From NCBI GenBank assembly GCA_020027345.1, contig JAHRAH010000182.1, forward strand, positions 1 through 37,119: a DNA stretch of 37,119 bases. The letters run 5' to 3'. Both the position numbers and the translations under genes were made by a program. A model generated the notes under the pieces. It did not search any database and was not told the DNA's origin. It saw only the letters and a program-made list of their open reading frames with translations. Below are positions 17,505 to 27,301 of the stretch, piece by piece (position 1 is the stretch's first letter; the number at the start of each line of letters is the position of its first letter). This DNA comes from Gammaproteobacteria bacterium. GTDB lineage: Bacteria > Pseudomonadota > Gammaproteobacteria > Tethybacterales > Persebacteraceae.

Positions 17505-18845
17505 ATGCCCGCCGCGGCGATTTCCTTTTCCGCAAACGACGCGCGCGCGCCGCTCCTTTCTTTCGCGCTCGCCGCCGGATTTTTGCTCGCCCTGTATTTT
17601 CTTTTCGCCGAAGAAGCCGCGCACATCCCGGAAGAAAAAATAAAGCCGCCGCCCGCGCAAACAGCGGAAAGGAAAAAACCGGTTCCGCCGGTCGCCATTT
17701 ATGAACCGCTGCCGGAAACGGCCGCGCCCGCGCCCGCGGCCGTCCCGCCCGCGGAAGTAAAACCGGAATGGCTGCAGTACAAAATCCGCCGCGGCGACCA
17801 ACTGCATAAAATCCTCCCCCGCATCGGCGCGCCGGAAGAAGCGCGCGAGTTCTTGCTCGCGCAAAATTTTAAGAGTTACCGCAAACTGGGGCGCGGCAGA
17901 ATTTTGGAATATATGCAAAACAGCGAAGGCGAATTAATCCGGCTGCGCTACAAAACAAACCCCGAATATTATCTGACCGCCGAACTCGGCGAAAACGGAA
18001 AATGGATTGCGAACGAAGCGCCGCCGCTGCTTTCCACGGTCGCGGCAACGCAGGGCGGGCGCATAGAAACATCGCTCTTCGCCGCCGCCGACGCCGCCGG
18101 AGTCCCCGAACGCGCGATAGACGCGCTCATCAACGCGCTGGAATGGCACATAGATTTCTACCGCGACCCGCGCCCGGGCGACGAATTCAAATTAATATAC
18201 GAAAAAGTAATTGACGAAGACGGCGAACTCCTCGCCGTGCCGCGCATTCGCGCCTACGAATACGCCGGAAAGGCGCGCGGCAAACCCCGCCTCGTGCGCG
18301 GGCTTTGGAACCCGGAGGAAAGCGGATACTATTCCCCCGAAGGCGAAAGCATGCAGGGCGCTTTTTTGCGCGCGCCGTTAAAATACCGCCGCATCAGTTC
18401 GCGATTTGGAATGCGCAAGCACCCGGTGCGAAAAGTGTGGCGCGCGCACAAGGGAGTGGATTACGCCGCCCGGCGCGGAACGCCCGTGCGCGCCACCGCG
18501 GACGGAACGGTAACGCGCGCAAGGCGCGAGCGCGGCTACGGAAAAGTCGTGATGATAAAACATTACAAAATATACACGACCGTCTACGGGCATCTCAACG
18601 GCTTCGCAAGGGGAATAAGAAAAAACAAAACCGTCAAGCAGGGCGACATCATCGGCTATGTCGGCAGCACCGGACTCGCGACGGGTCCGCATTTGCATTA
18701 CGAGTTTCGCGTCCGCGGCAAACACAAAGACCCGCTTTCGGAAGCGCTGCCGCGGCGGCTGCCGCCGCTTTCCAAAAAAGCCCTCGCAAAATTCCAAAAA
18801 CAAACGCGCCCGCTGCTGGAACAACTCGCGGCGGCGGAAGTATGA
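17505..18845 (+). CDS. M23 family murein endopeptidase (MepM-like)
   Basis: Single TM, LysM-like region, then RISSRFGMRKHPVRKVWRAHKGVDYAARRGTPVRATADGTV...GLATGPHLHYEFRV. Confidence 0.93.
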   Translation: MPAAAISFSANDARAPLLSFALAAGFLLALYFLFAEEAAHIPEEKIKPPPAQTAERKKPVPPVAIYEPLPETAAPAPAAVPPAEVKPEWLQYKIRRGDQLHKILPRIGAPEEAREFLLAQNFKSYRKLGRGRILEYMQNSEGELIRLRYKTNPEYYLTAELGENGKWIANEAPPLLSTVAATQGGRIETSLFAAADAAGVPERAIDALINALEWHIDFYRDPRPGDEFKLIYEKVIDEDGELLAVPRIRAYEYAGKARGKPRLVRGLWNPEESGYYSPEGESMQGAFLRAPLKYRRISSRFGMRKHPVRKVWRAHKGVDYAARRGTPVRATADGTVTRARRERGYGKVVMIKHYKIYTTVYGHLNGFARGIRKNKTVKQGDIIGYVGSTGLATGPHLHYEFRVRGKHKDPLSEALPRRLPPLSKKALAKFQKQTRPLLEQLAAAEV

Positions 18846-19897
18846 ACGCCGCGCCGCAACTTTTCGCCGGACTTATGACCGGCAACAGTATGGACGCCGC
18901 CGACGCCGTTTTGCTTTCTTTCGCCGATGAAAAGCCGAAAGTAATTCGCGCGGCGCGAAAAAAAATGCCCGCAAAACTTGCCGCGCGCATGCGCGCGCTC
19001 GCCGAATGCGGCGGAAAAGCGGCGGAGTTTATGCGCGCGCAAAACGAATTGACAAAACTGTGCGCCGCCGCCTTCGCCGCCCTCGGCGCAAAACCCGGCG
19101 CAGTCGCCGCCATCGGCTGCCACGGACAAACGATTTGCCATAATCCTGCGCGCGGATTTTCGTGGCAGATATTAAACGGCGCATTGCTCGCCGAACTTTG
19201 CGGATGCAGTGTCGTTTGTGATTTTCGCTCCCGCGACATCGTCGCCGGCGGGCAGGGCGCGCCGCTCGCGCCGTTCTTTCACCGCGCCGTTTTTCCCGCG
19301 CCCTGCGCCGTGCTGAACATCGGCGGAATCGCAAATATCACACTGCTGGAAAAAAACGGCGCAGCCGCCGCCTTTGACATCGGCCCCGGAAATATTTTGT
19401 TAGACGATTGGTGCAAGAAAAACGGGCGCGGCGCTTTTGACAAAAACGGCGAATGGGCAAAAGGCGGCGCCGTCATTCCGCGCCTTCTCGCCCGCCTCCT
19501 GCGCCGCGCCTTTTTCGCAAAGCCGCCGCCAAAAAGTTGCGGGCGCGAAGAGTTTGCGCCCGCGCTGTTTTACAAATACTTTTCCGGCTGTGCGCCGCGC
19601 GATGTGCAGCGCACTTTGCTGGAACTGACGGCGCAAACCGCCGCCGCCGCCTGCGCCGGAACCCCCGCGCTTTTTTTGTGCGGCGGCGGCGCGCGCAATC
19701 TTTTTCTCGCCCGGCGCATCGCCGAACTCGCAAAAACCGAAACAAAACTTTCCGACGAAATCGGAATCCCCGCCGAAGAAGTGGAAGCCGCCGCTTTCGC
19801 ATGGCTCGCCCGCGCGCATTTGCGCGGCGAAAAACAAAACGCAAAAACAATAACCGGCGCCCCCCCCCGCGTCCCCGGCGCGCATTATCCGAAATAA
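18842..19897 (+). CDS. anmK: Anhydro-N-acetylmuramic acid kinase
   Basis: LFAGLMTGNSMDAADAVLL...AIGCHGQTICHNP...DFRSRDIVAGGQGAPLAPFFHRAVF...NIGGIANITLL...DIGPGNILLDDW. Confidence 0.96.
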   Translation: MNAAPQLFAGLMTGNSMDAADAVLLSFADEKPKVIRAARKKMPAKLAARMRALAECGGKAAEFMRAQNELTKLCAAAFAALGAKPGAVAAIGCHGQTICHNPARGFSWQILNGALLAELCGCSVVCDFRSRDIVAGGQGAPLAPFFHRAVFPAPCAVLNIGGIANITLLEKNGAAAAFDIGPGNILLDDWCKKNGRGAFDKNGEWAKGGAVIPRLLARLLRRAFFAKPPPKSCGREEFAPALFYKYFSGCAPRDVQRTLLELTAQTAAAACAGTPALFLCGGGARNLFLARRIAELAKTETKLSDEIGIPAEEVEAAAFAWLARAHLRGEKQNAKTITGAPPRVPGAHYPK

Positions 19898-19938
19898 AGC
19901 GGCATTCTCACTTCCAAAAAAGCGGAAACGAAAAGCGA

Positions 19939-21576
19939 TTAATTTGCGCGGGCGCGTTCGCGCAGTTCGGCGGCGTGGGCGCGGGCTTTTGCGGTGATCT
20001 CTTCGCCGCCGCTCATGCGGGCGATTTCTTCCACGCGCGCTTTTTCGTCCAGCGGCAAAACTTCCGCGCCGTTTGCGGAAGATTGCACGCGCCAATGCCA
20101 GTCGGCGCAGGCGGCCACTTGCGCGAGATGCGTTACGCACAAAACCTGCCTTGTGCGCCCGAGTTTTTTCAGCAGCGAGCCGACGACCGCCGCAGCCGCG
20201 CCGCCGACGCCGGAATCCACTTCGTCAAAAACAACGGTCGGCGCCGCGCGAAAATCGCCGCCGGCAATTTGCAGCGCAAGCCCGAGGCGCGAGAGTTCGC
20301 CGCCCGACGCCACTTGCCGAATGCCGTCCGGCTGCGCGCCTTTGCGCGTCGTTATCAGCAGTTCTATTTTTTCCGCGCCGCTTGCGCCCGGTTCGGAAAG
20401 CGGAATAAGTTTCGCCCAAAGTCGCGCTTCGCGCATCGCAAGTTGCGGCAGCAGCGCCGCGACCGTTTGTTCCAATTTGCGCGCCGTCCGTTCGCGTTTT
20501 TGGCTTAGCGTTTTGCACGCTTTTTGCAAGTCGGCGCGGGATTTTTCCTCTTGTTTGCGCGCGGCTTCAATGTCCGCCGCCCGCGATATTTCGGCGAGCC
20601 GTTCTTCTTTTTGCGCGAGGCATTCCGCCAAAAGCGAAGGTTGCGCAAGACGGTGTTTGCGCGCGAGCGCGTGCGCGCCGGAAACAAACTCCTCGCATTC
20701 GGCGAGTTCGCGCGGGTCGGAGGATATGTTTTCCGCATACGAGCGCAACGCGCGCGCGCCTTCCTGCAGCGACTGCAAAGCGGCGGATATATGTTCTTCC
20801 GCGTCTTTCAATTGTTCGTCGCGGCGCGAAAGCCGCGCGAGAGTTTTGCCGGCGGCGGCGAGCGATTCTTCCGCGCCGCCGCTTTCTTCCAGCGCGCGCA
20901 AAACTTCCGCGCAGCCCTCCGCCAAATCCGCGGAATGTTCCAACCGCAAAAGCCGCGCGCACGATTCTTTCCACCGTTGCGGCGTAAAACCCAGCGCGTT
21001 CAGTTCCGCGCATTCGCGCTGCAGTTCTTCGCGTTCGGCGGTTTGTTTTTCCGCCGTTTTCTTTGCGGTTTTTAATGCTTCGGCGTTCGCGCGCCAGTTG
21101 CGAAAACAAACCGCCGCTTTTTCCGCGTCAACTTCGGCGCCGGCGTAACCGTCCAGCAGCCGCCGCTGCGCCGGTTCTTTGAGAAGGGAATAATGCGCGT
21201 GCTGCCCGCATATTTCCACCGCCGCCGATGTTTTTGCCGCCATTTCCGCAAGCGGCGAATGCCGCCCGTTAATAAATGCGCGCGATTTTTTTGCGTCGCG
21301 GGAAATTATGCGGCGGACAATTAATTCATCGCCGTCGCCGCCGTTGCCGTCCCCCGTCCAAAAAGCCGCCTCCACTTCGGCGGCCTTTGCGCCGGGGCGG
21401 ATGACCGATGCGGACGCGCGCCCGCCGGCGAGCAATGCGAGCGCTTCCACAAGCAATGATTTTCCCGCGCCGGTTTCGCCGGTCAGCGCGCAAAAACCTT
21501 CTTCCAATTCCACGGCAATCTCGCGCGCCAAAACAAAATCGCGCAGGGCGAGGCGCGCGAGCATCACTCGCCCCAA
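19939..21576 (-). CDS. recN: DNA repair protein RecN
   Basis: LTGETGAGKSLLVEALALLAGGRASASVIRPGA...ICGQHAHYSLL...VASGGELSRLGLALQIA...TVVFDEVDSGVGGAAAAVVGSLLKKL. Confidence 0.96.
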   Translation of the reverse strand: MGRVMLARLALRDFVLAREIAVELEEGFCALTGETGAGKSLLVEALALLAGGRASASVIRPGAKAAEVEAAFWTGDGNGGDGDELIVRRIISRDAKKSRAFINGRHSPLAEMAAKTSAAVEICGQHAHYSLLKEPAQRRLLDGYAGAEVDAEKAAVCFRNWRANAEALKTAKKTAEKQTAEREELQRECAELNALGFTPQRWKESCARLLRLEHSADLAEGCAEVLRALEESGGAEESLAAAGKTLARLSRRDEQLKDAEEHISAALQSLQEGARALRSYAENISSDPRELAECEEFVSGAHALARKHRLAQPSLLAECLAQKEERLAEISRAADIEAARKQEEKSRADLQKACKTLSQKRERTARKLEQTVAALLPQLAMREARLWAKLIPLSEPGASGAEKIELLITTRKGAQPDGIRQVASGGELSRLGLALQIAGGDFRAAPTVVFDEVDSGVGGAAAAVVGSLLKKLGRTRQVLCVTHLAQVAACADWHWRVQSSANGAEVLPLDEKARVEEIARMSGGEEITAKARAHAAELRERARAN

Positions 21577-22451
21577 TTCAGTTTGCGCCGCAGCGTTTCG
21601 TAATAATTATACGACGCCGGATGACATATCCGCAATCGTTTTTCGTGCCGGCGCACGCTCAGCACATCGCCGGCGGCGAGCGCGACGCTGTTCTGCCCGT
21701 CTATATGCAAAGTCGCCGCGTGCGGAACCTTGGACATTTCTATGTCCAGTTCGTAATCGGCGCTGACGACAAGCGGACGGTGCGTGAGCGCGTGCGGGCA
21801 AAGCGGAACAAGCAGCAGCGCGTTCAAATCCGGCGCGACAATCGGCCCGCCGGCGGAAAGCGCGTAAGCGGTGGAACCGGAAGGAGTGGAAACTATCAAA
21901 CCGTCGGCGCGCAGTTCAAAGGCGAATTGATTTTTTATGTCGGCGCGCAGCCCCAGCAAAAAACCCGATTCGCCGCGGCTGACGACAATGTCGTTTACCG
22001 CCGGCGCGAAACCGTCCAAAACTTCCCCGCTCGCGCGCCGCACGGTTACGGAAAGCATCGCGCGCTCTTCGTAAAAGCATTCGCCTTCGGCTATTTTGCA
22101 AAGCGCGTCCGCCATATCCTCGCGCGCGATGTCGGTGAGAAAACCCAAATACCCCAAATTGATTCCGGCGAGCGGCGCGCCCTCCGGGGCGAACTTGCGC
22201 GCCGCCGCCAGGAAAGCGCCGTCGCCGCCCAGCACCACGACCAAATCGGCGCCGCCCGCGCCTTCATTGTCGCCGCGCGTTTGCAAACCCTTTGCGGCCG
22301 CGGCTTCCGGCGAACACAGCGCGGCGACGCCTTCGTGCAGCGCGACTTCAATTCCGAGTTTGCGCATTTTTTCCGCGGCGTCCAGCATGTCCGCGAGCGG
22401 CTCCGGCGTCTTCGCCCTGCCGGCGAACAATATGCTTTTTATTTTTTTCAT
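21564..22451 (-). CDS. nadK: NAD kinase
   Basis: LVVVLGGDGAFLAAARKFAPEGAPLAGINLGYLGFLTDI...VNDIVVSRGESG...SADGLIVSTPSGSTAYALSAGGPIV. Confidence 0.96.
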   Translation of the reverse strand: MKKIKSILFAGRAKTPEPLADMLDAAEKMRKLGIEVALHEGVAALCSPEAAAAKGLQTRGDNEGAGGADLVVVLGGDGAFLAAARKFAPEGAPLAGINLGYLGFLTDIAREDMADALCKIAEGECFYEERAMLSVTVRRASGEVLDGFAPAVNDIVVSRGESGFLLGLRADIKNQFAFELRADGLIVSTPSGSTAYALSAGGPIVAPDLNALLLVPLCPHALTHRPLVVSADYELDIEMSKVPHAATLHIDGQNSVALAAGDVLSVRRHEKRLRICHPASYNYYETLRRKLNWGE

Positions 22452-22502
22452 CCTTTTTGCTTTCGCCGTTTTCGCAAACAAATATTGCAGCCGCCGCGCG
22501 CG

Positions 22503-23867
22503 TTAAACCGCGGCGCCGGGCGCGGCAAAACCTTCCTTGATTTTGCTTTCCAAATAACGAATGCCCACTCCGCCCTGCGCGAAGGCCGCGTCCGCGAGCA
22601 GCCGCGCATGCAGCGGAAGGTTTGTCGCGATGCCGTCTATCACATATTCGCGCAGCGCACTTTGCATTCTCGCGCGCGCCTGTTTGCGGTCTTCGCCGTA
22701 GGCGACGAGTTTCGCCAAAAGCGAATCGTAATACGGAGGAACTTCGTAGCCGCCGTAGGCGTGCGAATCCACGCGCACCCCGTTGCCGCCCGGCGCGTGA
22801 TACTGCCGGATAAGCCCGGGCGAGGGGACGAATGTCGCCGGGTCTTCGGCGTTTATGCGGCATTCCATCGCCGCGCCAAAAAAGCGTATTTCCTTTTGCT
22901 TCAAATCCAAACGGCGGCTCGCCGCGATCTTAATTTGTTCGGCGACGACATCAACCCCGGTTATCATTTCCGTAACCGGATGCTCAACCTGCAGGCGCGC
23001 GTTCATTTCTATGAAATAAAAACGCTCGCCGTCGTACAAAAACTCAAAAGTCCCCGCGCCCTTGTATCCGGTTTTTTTGCACGCCGCGACGCACGCCTCG
23101 CAAATCCCCTCTTCGCGCTTGCGCGGCAAACCCGGCGCCGGCGCTTCTTCCAAAACTTTCTGATGCCGCCGCTGCAGCGAGCAGTCGCGCGTGCCCAAAT
23201 GCACGGCGTTTTTTCCGTCCGAAAGAATCTGCACTTCTATGTGCCGCGGATTGTCCAAATACTTTTCCGCGTAAAGCGAACTGTCGCCGAAAGCCGCCTG
23301 CGCCTCGCGCCGCAAAACCGAAATGACATTCGCCAAAACCGCGTCGGTGTGGACGACCCGCATTCCGCGCCCGCCCCCGCCCGCCGCCGCTTTCACAACC
23401 AGCGGAAAGCCCGTCTTCGCCGCTTCCTCCGCCGCCTGCGCGGCGTCCGCCGGCAGCGGCTGCTCCGAGCCCGGAATCATTTTCAATCCCGTTTTTTGCA
23501 TCGCACGCTTTGCCGCGAGTTTGTCGCCCATCATCCGAATCGTTTCCGGGTCGGGACCGATAAAAACAAAACCGCTTTTTTCCACGCGCTCGGCGAAGTC
23601 GGCGTTCTCCGACAAAAAACCGTAACCCGGATGAATCGCCTCCGCCTCGGTGATTTCCGCCGCCGCGACAATCGCCGCGATATTAAGATAACTCTCCGCC
23701 GCCGGCGGCGGGCCGATGCAAACCGCCTCGTCGGCGAGCCGCAAATATTTCGCGTTAACATCCGCCTCGGAATACACCATCACCGTCTGCACGCCCATCT
23801 CCCGGCAAGTCCGCTGCACCCGCAGCGCAACTTCGCCGCGGTTTGCTATCAGTATTTTCTCAAACAC
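22503..23867 (-). CDS. accC: Acetyl-CoA carboxylase biotin carboxylase subunit
   Basis: MFEKILIANRGEVALRVQRTCREMGVQTVMVYSEAD...HPGYGFLSENADFAE...VVKAAAGGGGRGMRVV...MNARLQVEHPVTEMITGVDVV. Confidence 0.97.
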   Translation of the reverse strand: MFEKILIANRGEVALRVQRTCREMGVQTVMVYSEADVNAKYLRLADEAVCIGPPPAAESYLNIAAIVAAAEITEAEAIHPGYGFLSENADFAERVEKSGFVFIGPDPETIRMMGDKLAAKRAMQKTGLKMIPGSEQPLPADAAQAAEEAAKTGFPLVVKAAAGGGGRGMRVVHTDAVLANVISVLRREAQAAFGDSSLYAEKYLDNPRHIEVQILSDGKNAVHLGTRDCSLQRRHQKVLEEAPAPGLPRKREEGICEACVAACKKTGYKGAGTFEFLYDGERFYFIEMNARLQVEHPVTEMITGVDVVAEQIKIAASRRLDLKQKEIRFFGAAMECRINAEDPATFVPSPGLIRQYHAPGGNGVRVDSHAYGGYEVPPYYDSLLAKLVAYGEDRKQARARMQSALREYVIDGIATNLPLHARLLADAAFAQGGVGIRYLESKIKEGFAAPGAAV

Positions 23868-23897
23868 GCCGCGTTTTTTTTCCGCCCTTTTTTCGGG

Positions 23898-24341
23898 TTA
23901 TTCAATTATCATCAGCCGGTCGCCGTAACTCACCGGCTGCCCGTTTTCCGCGGCGATGCTGCGCACGACCCCGCTCGCCGGCGCAGGTATTTCGTTCATC
24001 AGTTTCATCGCCTCAATTATGCAAAGCGTCTGTCCTTCTTCCACCCGCTGCCCGATTTGCACAAACGGCGGGCGCTCCGGCGAAGCCGCGCGGTAGAAAG
24101 TCCCCACCATCGGCGCCTTGACGACGACGCCGTTTTCCTCTTCGCCCGCCGCGTCGTTTTCCGCCGGATACTCCGCCGCAACCGGCGGCAAAACCGGCGC
24201 AACAGTCCCCCCCGGCTGCTGCGCCGAAGCCGCCGCGCGCCGGATGAGATGCACGGTTTCGTCGCCGCTGGAAATCTTCATCTCGGCGATGTCCGACGCC
24301 GCAAACAATTCCATTACCGACTTAAGTTTTCGCAAATCCAC
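23898..24341 (-). CDS. accB: Acetyl-CoA carboxylase biotin carboxyl carrier protein (GTG start)
   Basis: MDLRKLKSVMELFAASDIAEMKISSGDETVHLIR...VVKAPMVGTFYRAASPERPPFVQIGQRVEEGQTLCIIEAMKLMNEI; GTG preceded by GGAGAA. Confidence 0.95.
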   Translation of the reverse strand: MDLRKLKSVMELFAASDIAEMKISSGDETVHLIRRAAASAQQPGGTVAPVLPPVAAEYPAENDAAGEEENGVVVKAPMVGTFYRAASPERPPFVQIGQRVEEGQTLCIIEAMKLMNEIPAPASGVVRSIAAENGQPVSYGDRLMIIE

Positions 24342-24423
24342 GATTCTCCCCCTATCCCCCCCCAAATTACCACAAAATCCCGCATAAAACAAAACCACCC
24401 GCACAACACGGCAGACGACATTT

Positions 24424-24484
24424 GAGCGGACGGGGACGCCTGCTATCATTGGCGCCGTTACCTCTGGATAGTTGTAACGAGAAT
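24424..24484. repeat. Family C composite element (degenerate)
   Basis: GAGCGGACGGGGACGCCTGCTATCATTGGCGCCGTTACCTCTGGATAGTTGTAACGAGAA; same module order as 34288-34349. Confidence 0.7.
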
Positions 24485-24494
24485 TTGGTTTGCT

Positions 24495-24529
24495 GGATTC
24501 CCGCTTTTTAATGGAAGTGCGGGAATGAC
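24495..24529. repeat. Family A partial copy (one degenerate end)
   Basis: GGATTCCCGCTTTTTAATGGAAGTGCGGGAATGAC. Confidence 0.6.
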
Positions 24530-24531
24530 GG

Positions 24532-26205
24532 TCAGCGGGGGGAAAAGGTTTTTTCCAGGATTAGTTGGGCGTTGCCGTTGCGTTCGGCACTTAGGCGGAA
24601 TAGGGCGGAGAAGGCGTTCTCGCCTGTTGGGGGGACATTGAACTGTACGGCTCGCAATGCGCCGTTGCCTTTGTTGCCGCTGCCGTTGCCGTTGCCGGTT
24701 TCGGTTGTTGCCAGCGAAAGGGCGCGGTGTCCGCCGCGCAGCGCGCGTTCCGACAAAACCGCAAAATTTGCGGTGAAGAGCGGGGCGGGGAAACCCTCGC
24801 CCCAGACGATGTTTTCCAGTTGCGCGACGGCTTCGGCGGTGATTTCGGCTAAGGGCGGGAGTTCGTCCACTTCGCACGGCGGCGAATCGGCGGGGGCGGT
24901 TGCGCCGCAGATTTCGGCGAAAAGTTCGGCAAACTCGCGCGGCTCGCCGCAAAGCGAAAAGCCGACGGCGCGGCGGTGCCCGCCAAAACGCGGCAGCAAT
25001 TCCGGGCGCGCTTTGTGCGCGGCTTCGGCGATTGCGTACAAATCCCATCCCGGCGGCGCGCGCCCCGACCCTTTCCAATCGTCGCCGCCGCCGTCGCCGA
25101 TTGCGGTGAAGACGACTGCGGGGCGGTTTTCTTCTTCGCTCAGCGAGCCGGCGACGACGCCGACGATGCCTTCGTGCCATTGCCGGTTTGCGGCGACAAT
25201 CCCGGCGGGCAACGGCGAGGGCAGGGCGGCGCGCGCCTGATGCAAAGTTTTTCGCTGAATCTCCGCGCGCCTGCGGTTGAGTTCGTCCAAAACGGCGGCG
25301 GCGGTGCGCGCTTCGTCGTCGCTTCGGGCGAGGAGGTTTTTCATCGCCGCGGCGACATTCCCCAGCCGTCCGGCGGCGTTTATGCGCGGCGCGATGCGAA
25401 AGGCGAGGTCGCGCCCGTTGAAGCGGGGGATGTCGCAGTTTGCCGTTTCCGCCAGCCGCATCAGCCCGGCGCGGGCGCCGCCCCTGCGCAGGCGCGCGAT
25501 GCCGGCGGCGGCGAGAGTGCGGTTGATGGCGTTCATCGGCGCGCGGTCGGCGACGGTGCCGAGCGCGACCAAATCCAAATATTCGCCCATCGGCAACTCC
25601 GCGCCCATTATTTTTTTGAGCGCGGCGGCGACATAAAAAGCGACGCCGACTCCGGCAAGCCCGGCAAAAGCGGACGATTCGCCGTGCGGGTGCGCGAGGG
25701 CGTCGGCGGCTTCGCAATCGCCGCCGAGGTGGTGGTCGGTTATCAGCACGGTCATCCCCGCCTGTTTTGCGGCGCGGATTGCGTCGTTTGCGCTGACGCC
25801 GTTGTCCACGGTGAGGAGTGTTTGCGCGCCGCCGGCGGCGGCTTCGGCGACCAGATTTTCGGAAAGCCCGTAACCGTCGGCGCGCGACGGGATGAGCCAG
25901 AAAGCGTCCGCGCCCATCCGCCGCAGGGCGTCGGCGGCGAGGGCGGTCGCCGTCATTCCGTCGGCGTCGTAATCGCCGATGACGCAAATTCGTTTTTTGC
26001 TTTTGATGGAATGTGCCAGAAAATCAGCGACTTGCATCGCAGAGTTAAAATCTTCCGGAGGGGGGAGCGAAGAGGGGGAGGGCGTGATGTCCTCGCGTTT
26101 GGTTATCCCGCGCGCCGCCAAAACCTGCGCCGCCAGCCGCCGCACTCCCTGCGTTATGAGCGCCTCCGCCGCTCCGGAAGAAAACTCGCGCCGGACGATT
26201 TTCAT
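24532..26205 (-). CDS. recJ: Single-stranded-DNA-specific exonuclease RecJ
   Basis: KKRICVIGDYDADGMTATALAADALRRMGADAFWLIPSRADGYGLSENLV...TVDNGVSANDAIRAAKQAGMTVLITDHHLGG...RINAAGRLG. Confidence 0.95.
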   Translation of the reverse strand: MKIVRREFSSGAAEALITQGVRRLAAQVLAARGITKREDITPSPSSLPPPEDFNSAMQVADFLAHSIKSKKRICVIGDYDADGMTATALAADALRRMGADAFWLIPSRADGYGLSENLVAEAAAGGAQTLLTVDNGVSANDAIRAAKQAGMTVLITDHHLGGDCEAADALAHPHGESSAFAGLAGVGVAFYVAAALKKIMGAELPMGEYLDLVALGTVADRAPMNAINRTLAAAGIARLRRGGARAGLMRLAETANCDIPRFNGRDLAFRIAPRINAAGRLGNVAAAMKNLLARSDDEARTAAAVLDELNRRRAEIQRKTLHQARAALPSPLPAGIVAANRQWHEGIVGVVAGSLSEEENRPAVVFTAIGDGGGDDWKGSGRAPPGWDLYAIAEAAHKARPELLPRFGGHRRAVGFSLCGEPREFAELFAEICGATAPADSPPCEVDELPPLAEITAEAVAQLENIVWGEGFPAPLFTANFAVLSERALRGGHRALSLATTETGNGNGSGNKGNGALRAVQFNVPPTGENAFSALFRLSAERNGNAQLILEKTFSPR

Positions 26206-26221
26206 TGTCCGCCCACACATT

Positions 26222-26519
26222 CCCCCCCCCCATCTTTGATGGGGGGGGCAGGGGGGGGGTGTCCGCCAACTTTGGTTGCAACCTTTGCTTTACGGTAGAT
26301 TTCCACCCCGGAGAACCCCCCCCCACCCCCCCCCATCGGAGATGGAGGGGGGGAATAACCCCGGAGAATTCCCCCCCCCAACCCCCCCCATCGGAGATGG
26401 GGGGGGGGAATGACCCCGGAGAACCTCCCCCCACTCCCCCCCATCGGAGATGGAGGGGGGGAATAACCCCGGAGAATTCCCCCCTCCAACCCCCCCCATC
26501 GGAGATGGGGGGGGGGAAT
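26222..26519. repeat. Family B cluster: one ATCTTTGAT copy plus a ~54 bp x4 tandem array of ATCGGAGAT copies
   Basis: CCCCGGAGAA(T/C)...ATCGGAGATGG...GAATAA repeats start at 26306, 26359, 26414 and 26467. Confidence 0.93.
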
Positions 26520-26536
26520 TACCGTTTGCGGAAAAA

Positions 26537-27190
26537 TCAGGATTCCTCGGTTACGCCGTTGGCGGTTGCGGTGAGGAGGACATCGGCGCGGCGGCGGGCG
26601 AAAATGCCGTTTTCCAGCACGCCGGCGATGAGGTTGATTTCGCGTTCCGTTGCGGCGGCGTCGGTCAGGTCCAGCAGGCGGGCGTCCAGAATCCAGTTGC
26701 CGTTGTCGGTTACGAATCCTTCGCGCCAGTCGGGGGTTGCGCCCATTGCGGCGAGTTTGCGGGCGGCGTGTCCGCGCGCCATCGGCAGGACTTCCACGGG
26801 GACGGGATGCTTTTCGCCGAGCCGGGCGACGCGCTTGCTTTCGTCCACGATGCAGACGAATTTTTGCGCCGAACAGGCGACGACCTTTTCGCGGGCGTGC
26901 GCGCCGCCGCCGCCTTTGATTAATTGACGGTTGCCGTCGGCTTCGTCGGCGCCGTCCACATACAAATCCAGCCCGCCCGCTTCGGCTGTGCAGCGAAAGC
27001 CCGCCGCCTCCAGCCGCCGCGCGGTTTCTTCGGAACTTGCGACGACGGCTTCCACGCGCGCGCGCATCTGCGGCAGAAGTTCAATAAAACAATGCGCGGT
27101 GCTGCCGCTGCCGACGCCGAGCCGCGCCCCCTCGCCGACAAAATCCAGCGCCGCCTTAGCGGCAAGCATTTTCATCTCCCGCCGTTCCAT
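26537..27190 (-). CDS. rpiA: Ribose-5-phosphate isomerase A
   Basis: GARLGVGSGSTAHCFIELL...LDLYVDGADEADGNRQLIKGGGGAHAREKVVACSAQKFVCIVDESK...NWILD. Confidence 0.96.
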   Translation of the reverse strand: MERREMKMLAAKAALDFVGEGARLGVGSGSTAHCFIELLPQMRARVEAVVASSEETARRLEAAGFRCTAEAGGLDLYVDGADEADGNRQLIKGGGGAHAREKVVACSAQKFVCIVDESKRVARLGEKHPVPVEVLPMARGHAARKLAAMGATPDWREGFVTDNGNWILDARLLDLTDAAATEREINLIAGVLENGIFARRRADVLLTATANGVTEES

Positions 27191-27227
27191 CTTTGCGATT
27201 ATAGGGCATTGTTTGGTAGAATGCCGG

Positions 27228-27292
<65 letters not shown>

Positions 27293-27301
<9 letters not shown>

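Noticed and set aside
16215-17918. 567-aa minus-strand ORF
   Set aside because: Antisense shadow of hom/thrC/mepM-like with biased composition.
21408-24425. 1005-aa plus-strand ORF
   Set aside because: Antisense to recN, nadK, accC and accB, all strongly recognisable; Arg/His-rich composition is typical of a GC-driven shadow ORF.
26306-26519. CRISPR-like appearance of regularly spaced palindromes
   Set aside because: Whole ~54-bp unit is conserved, with no unique spacers and no cas genes.
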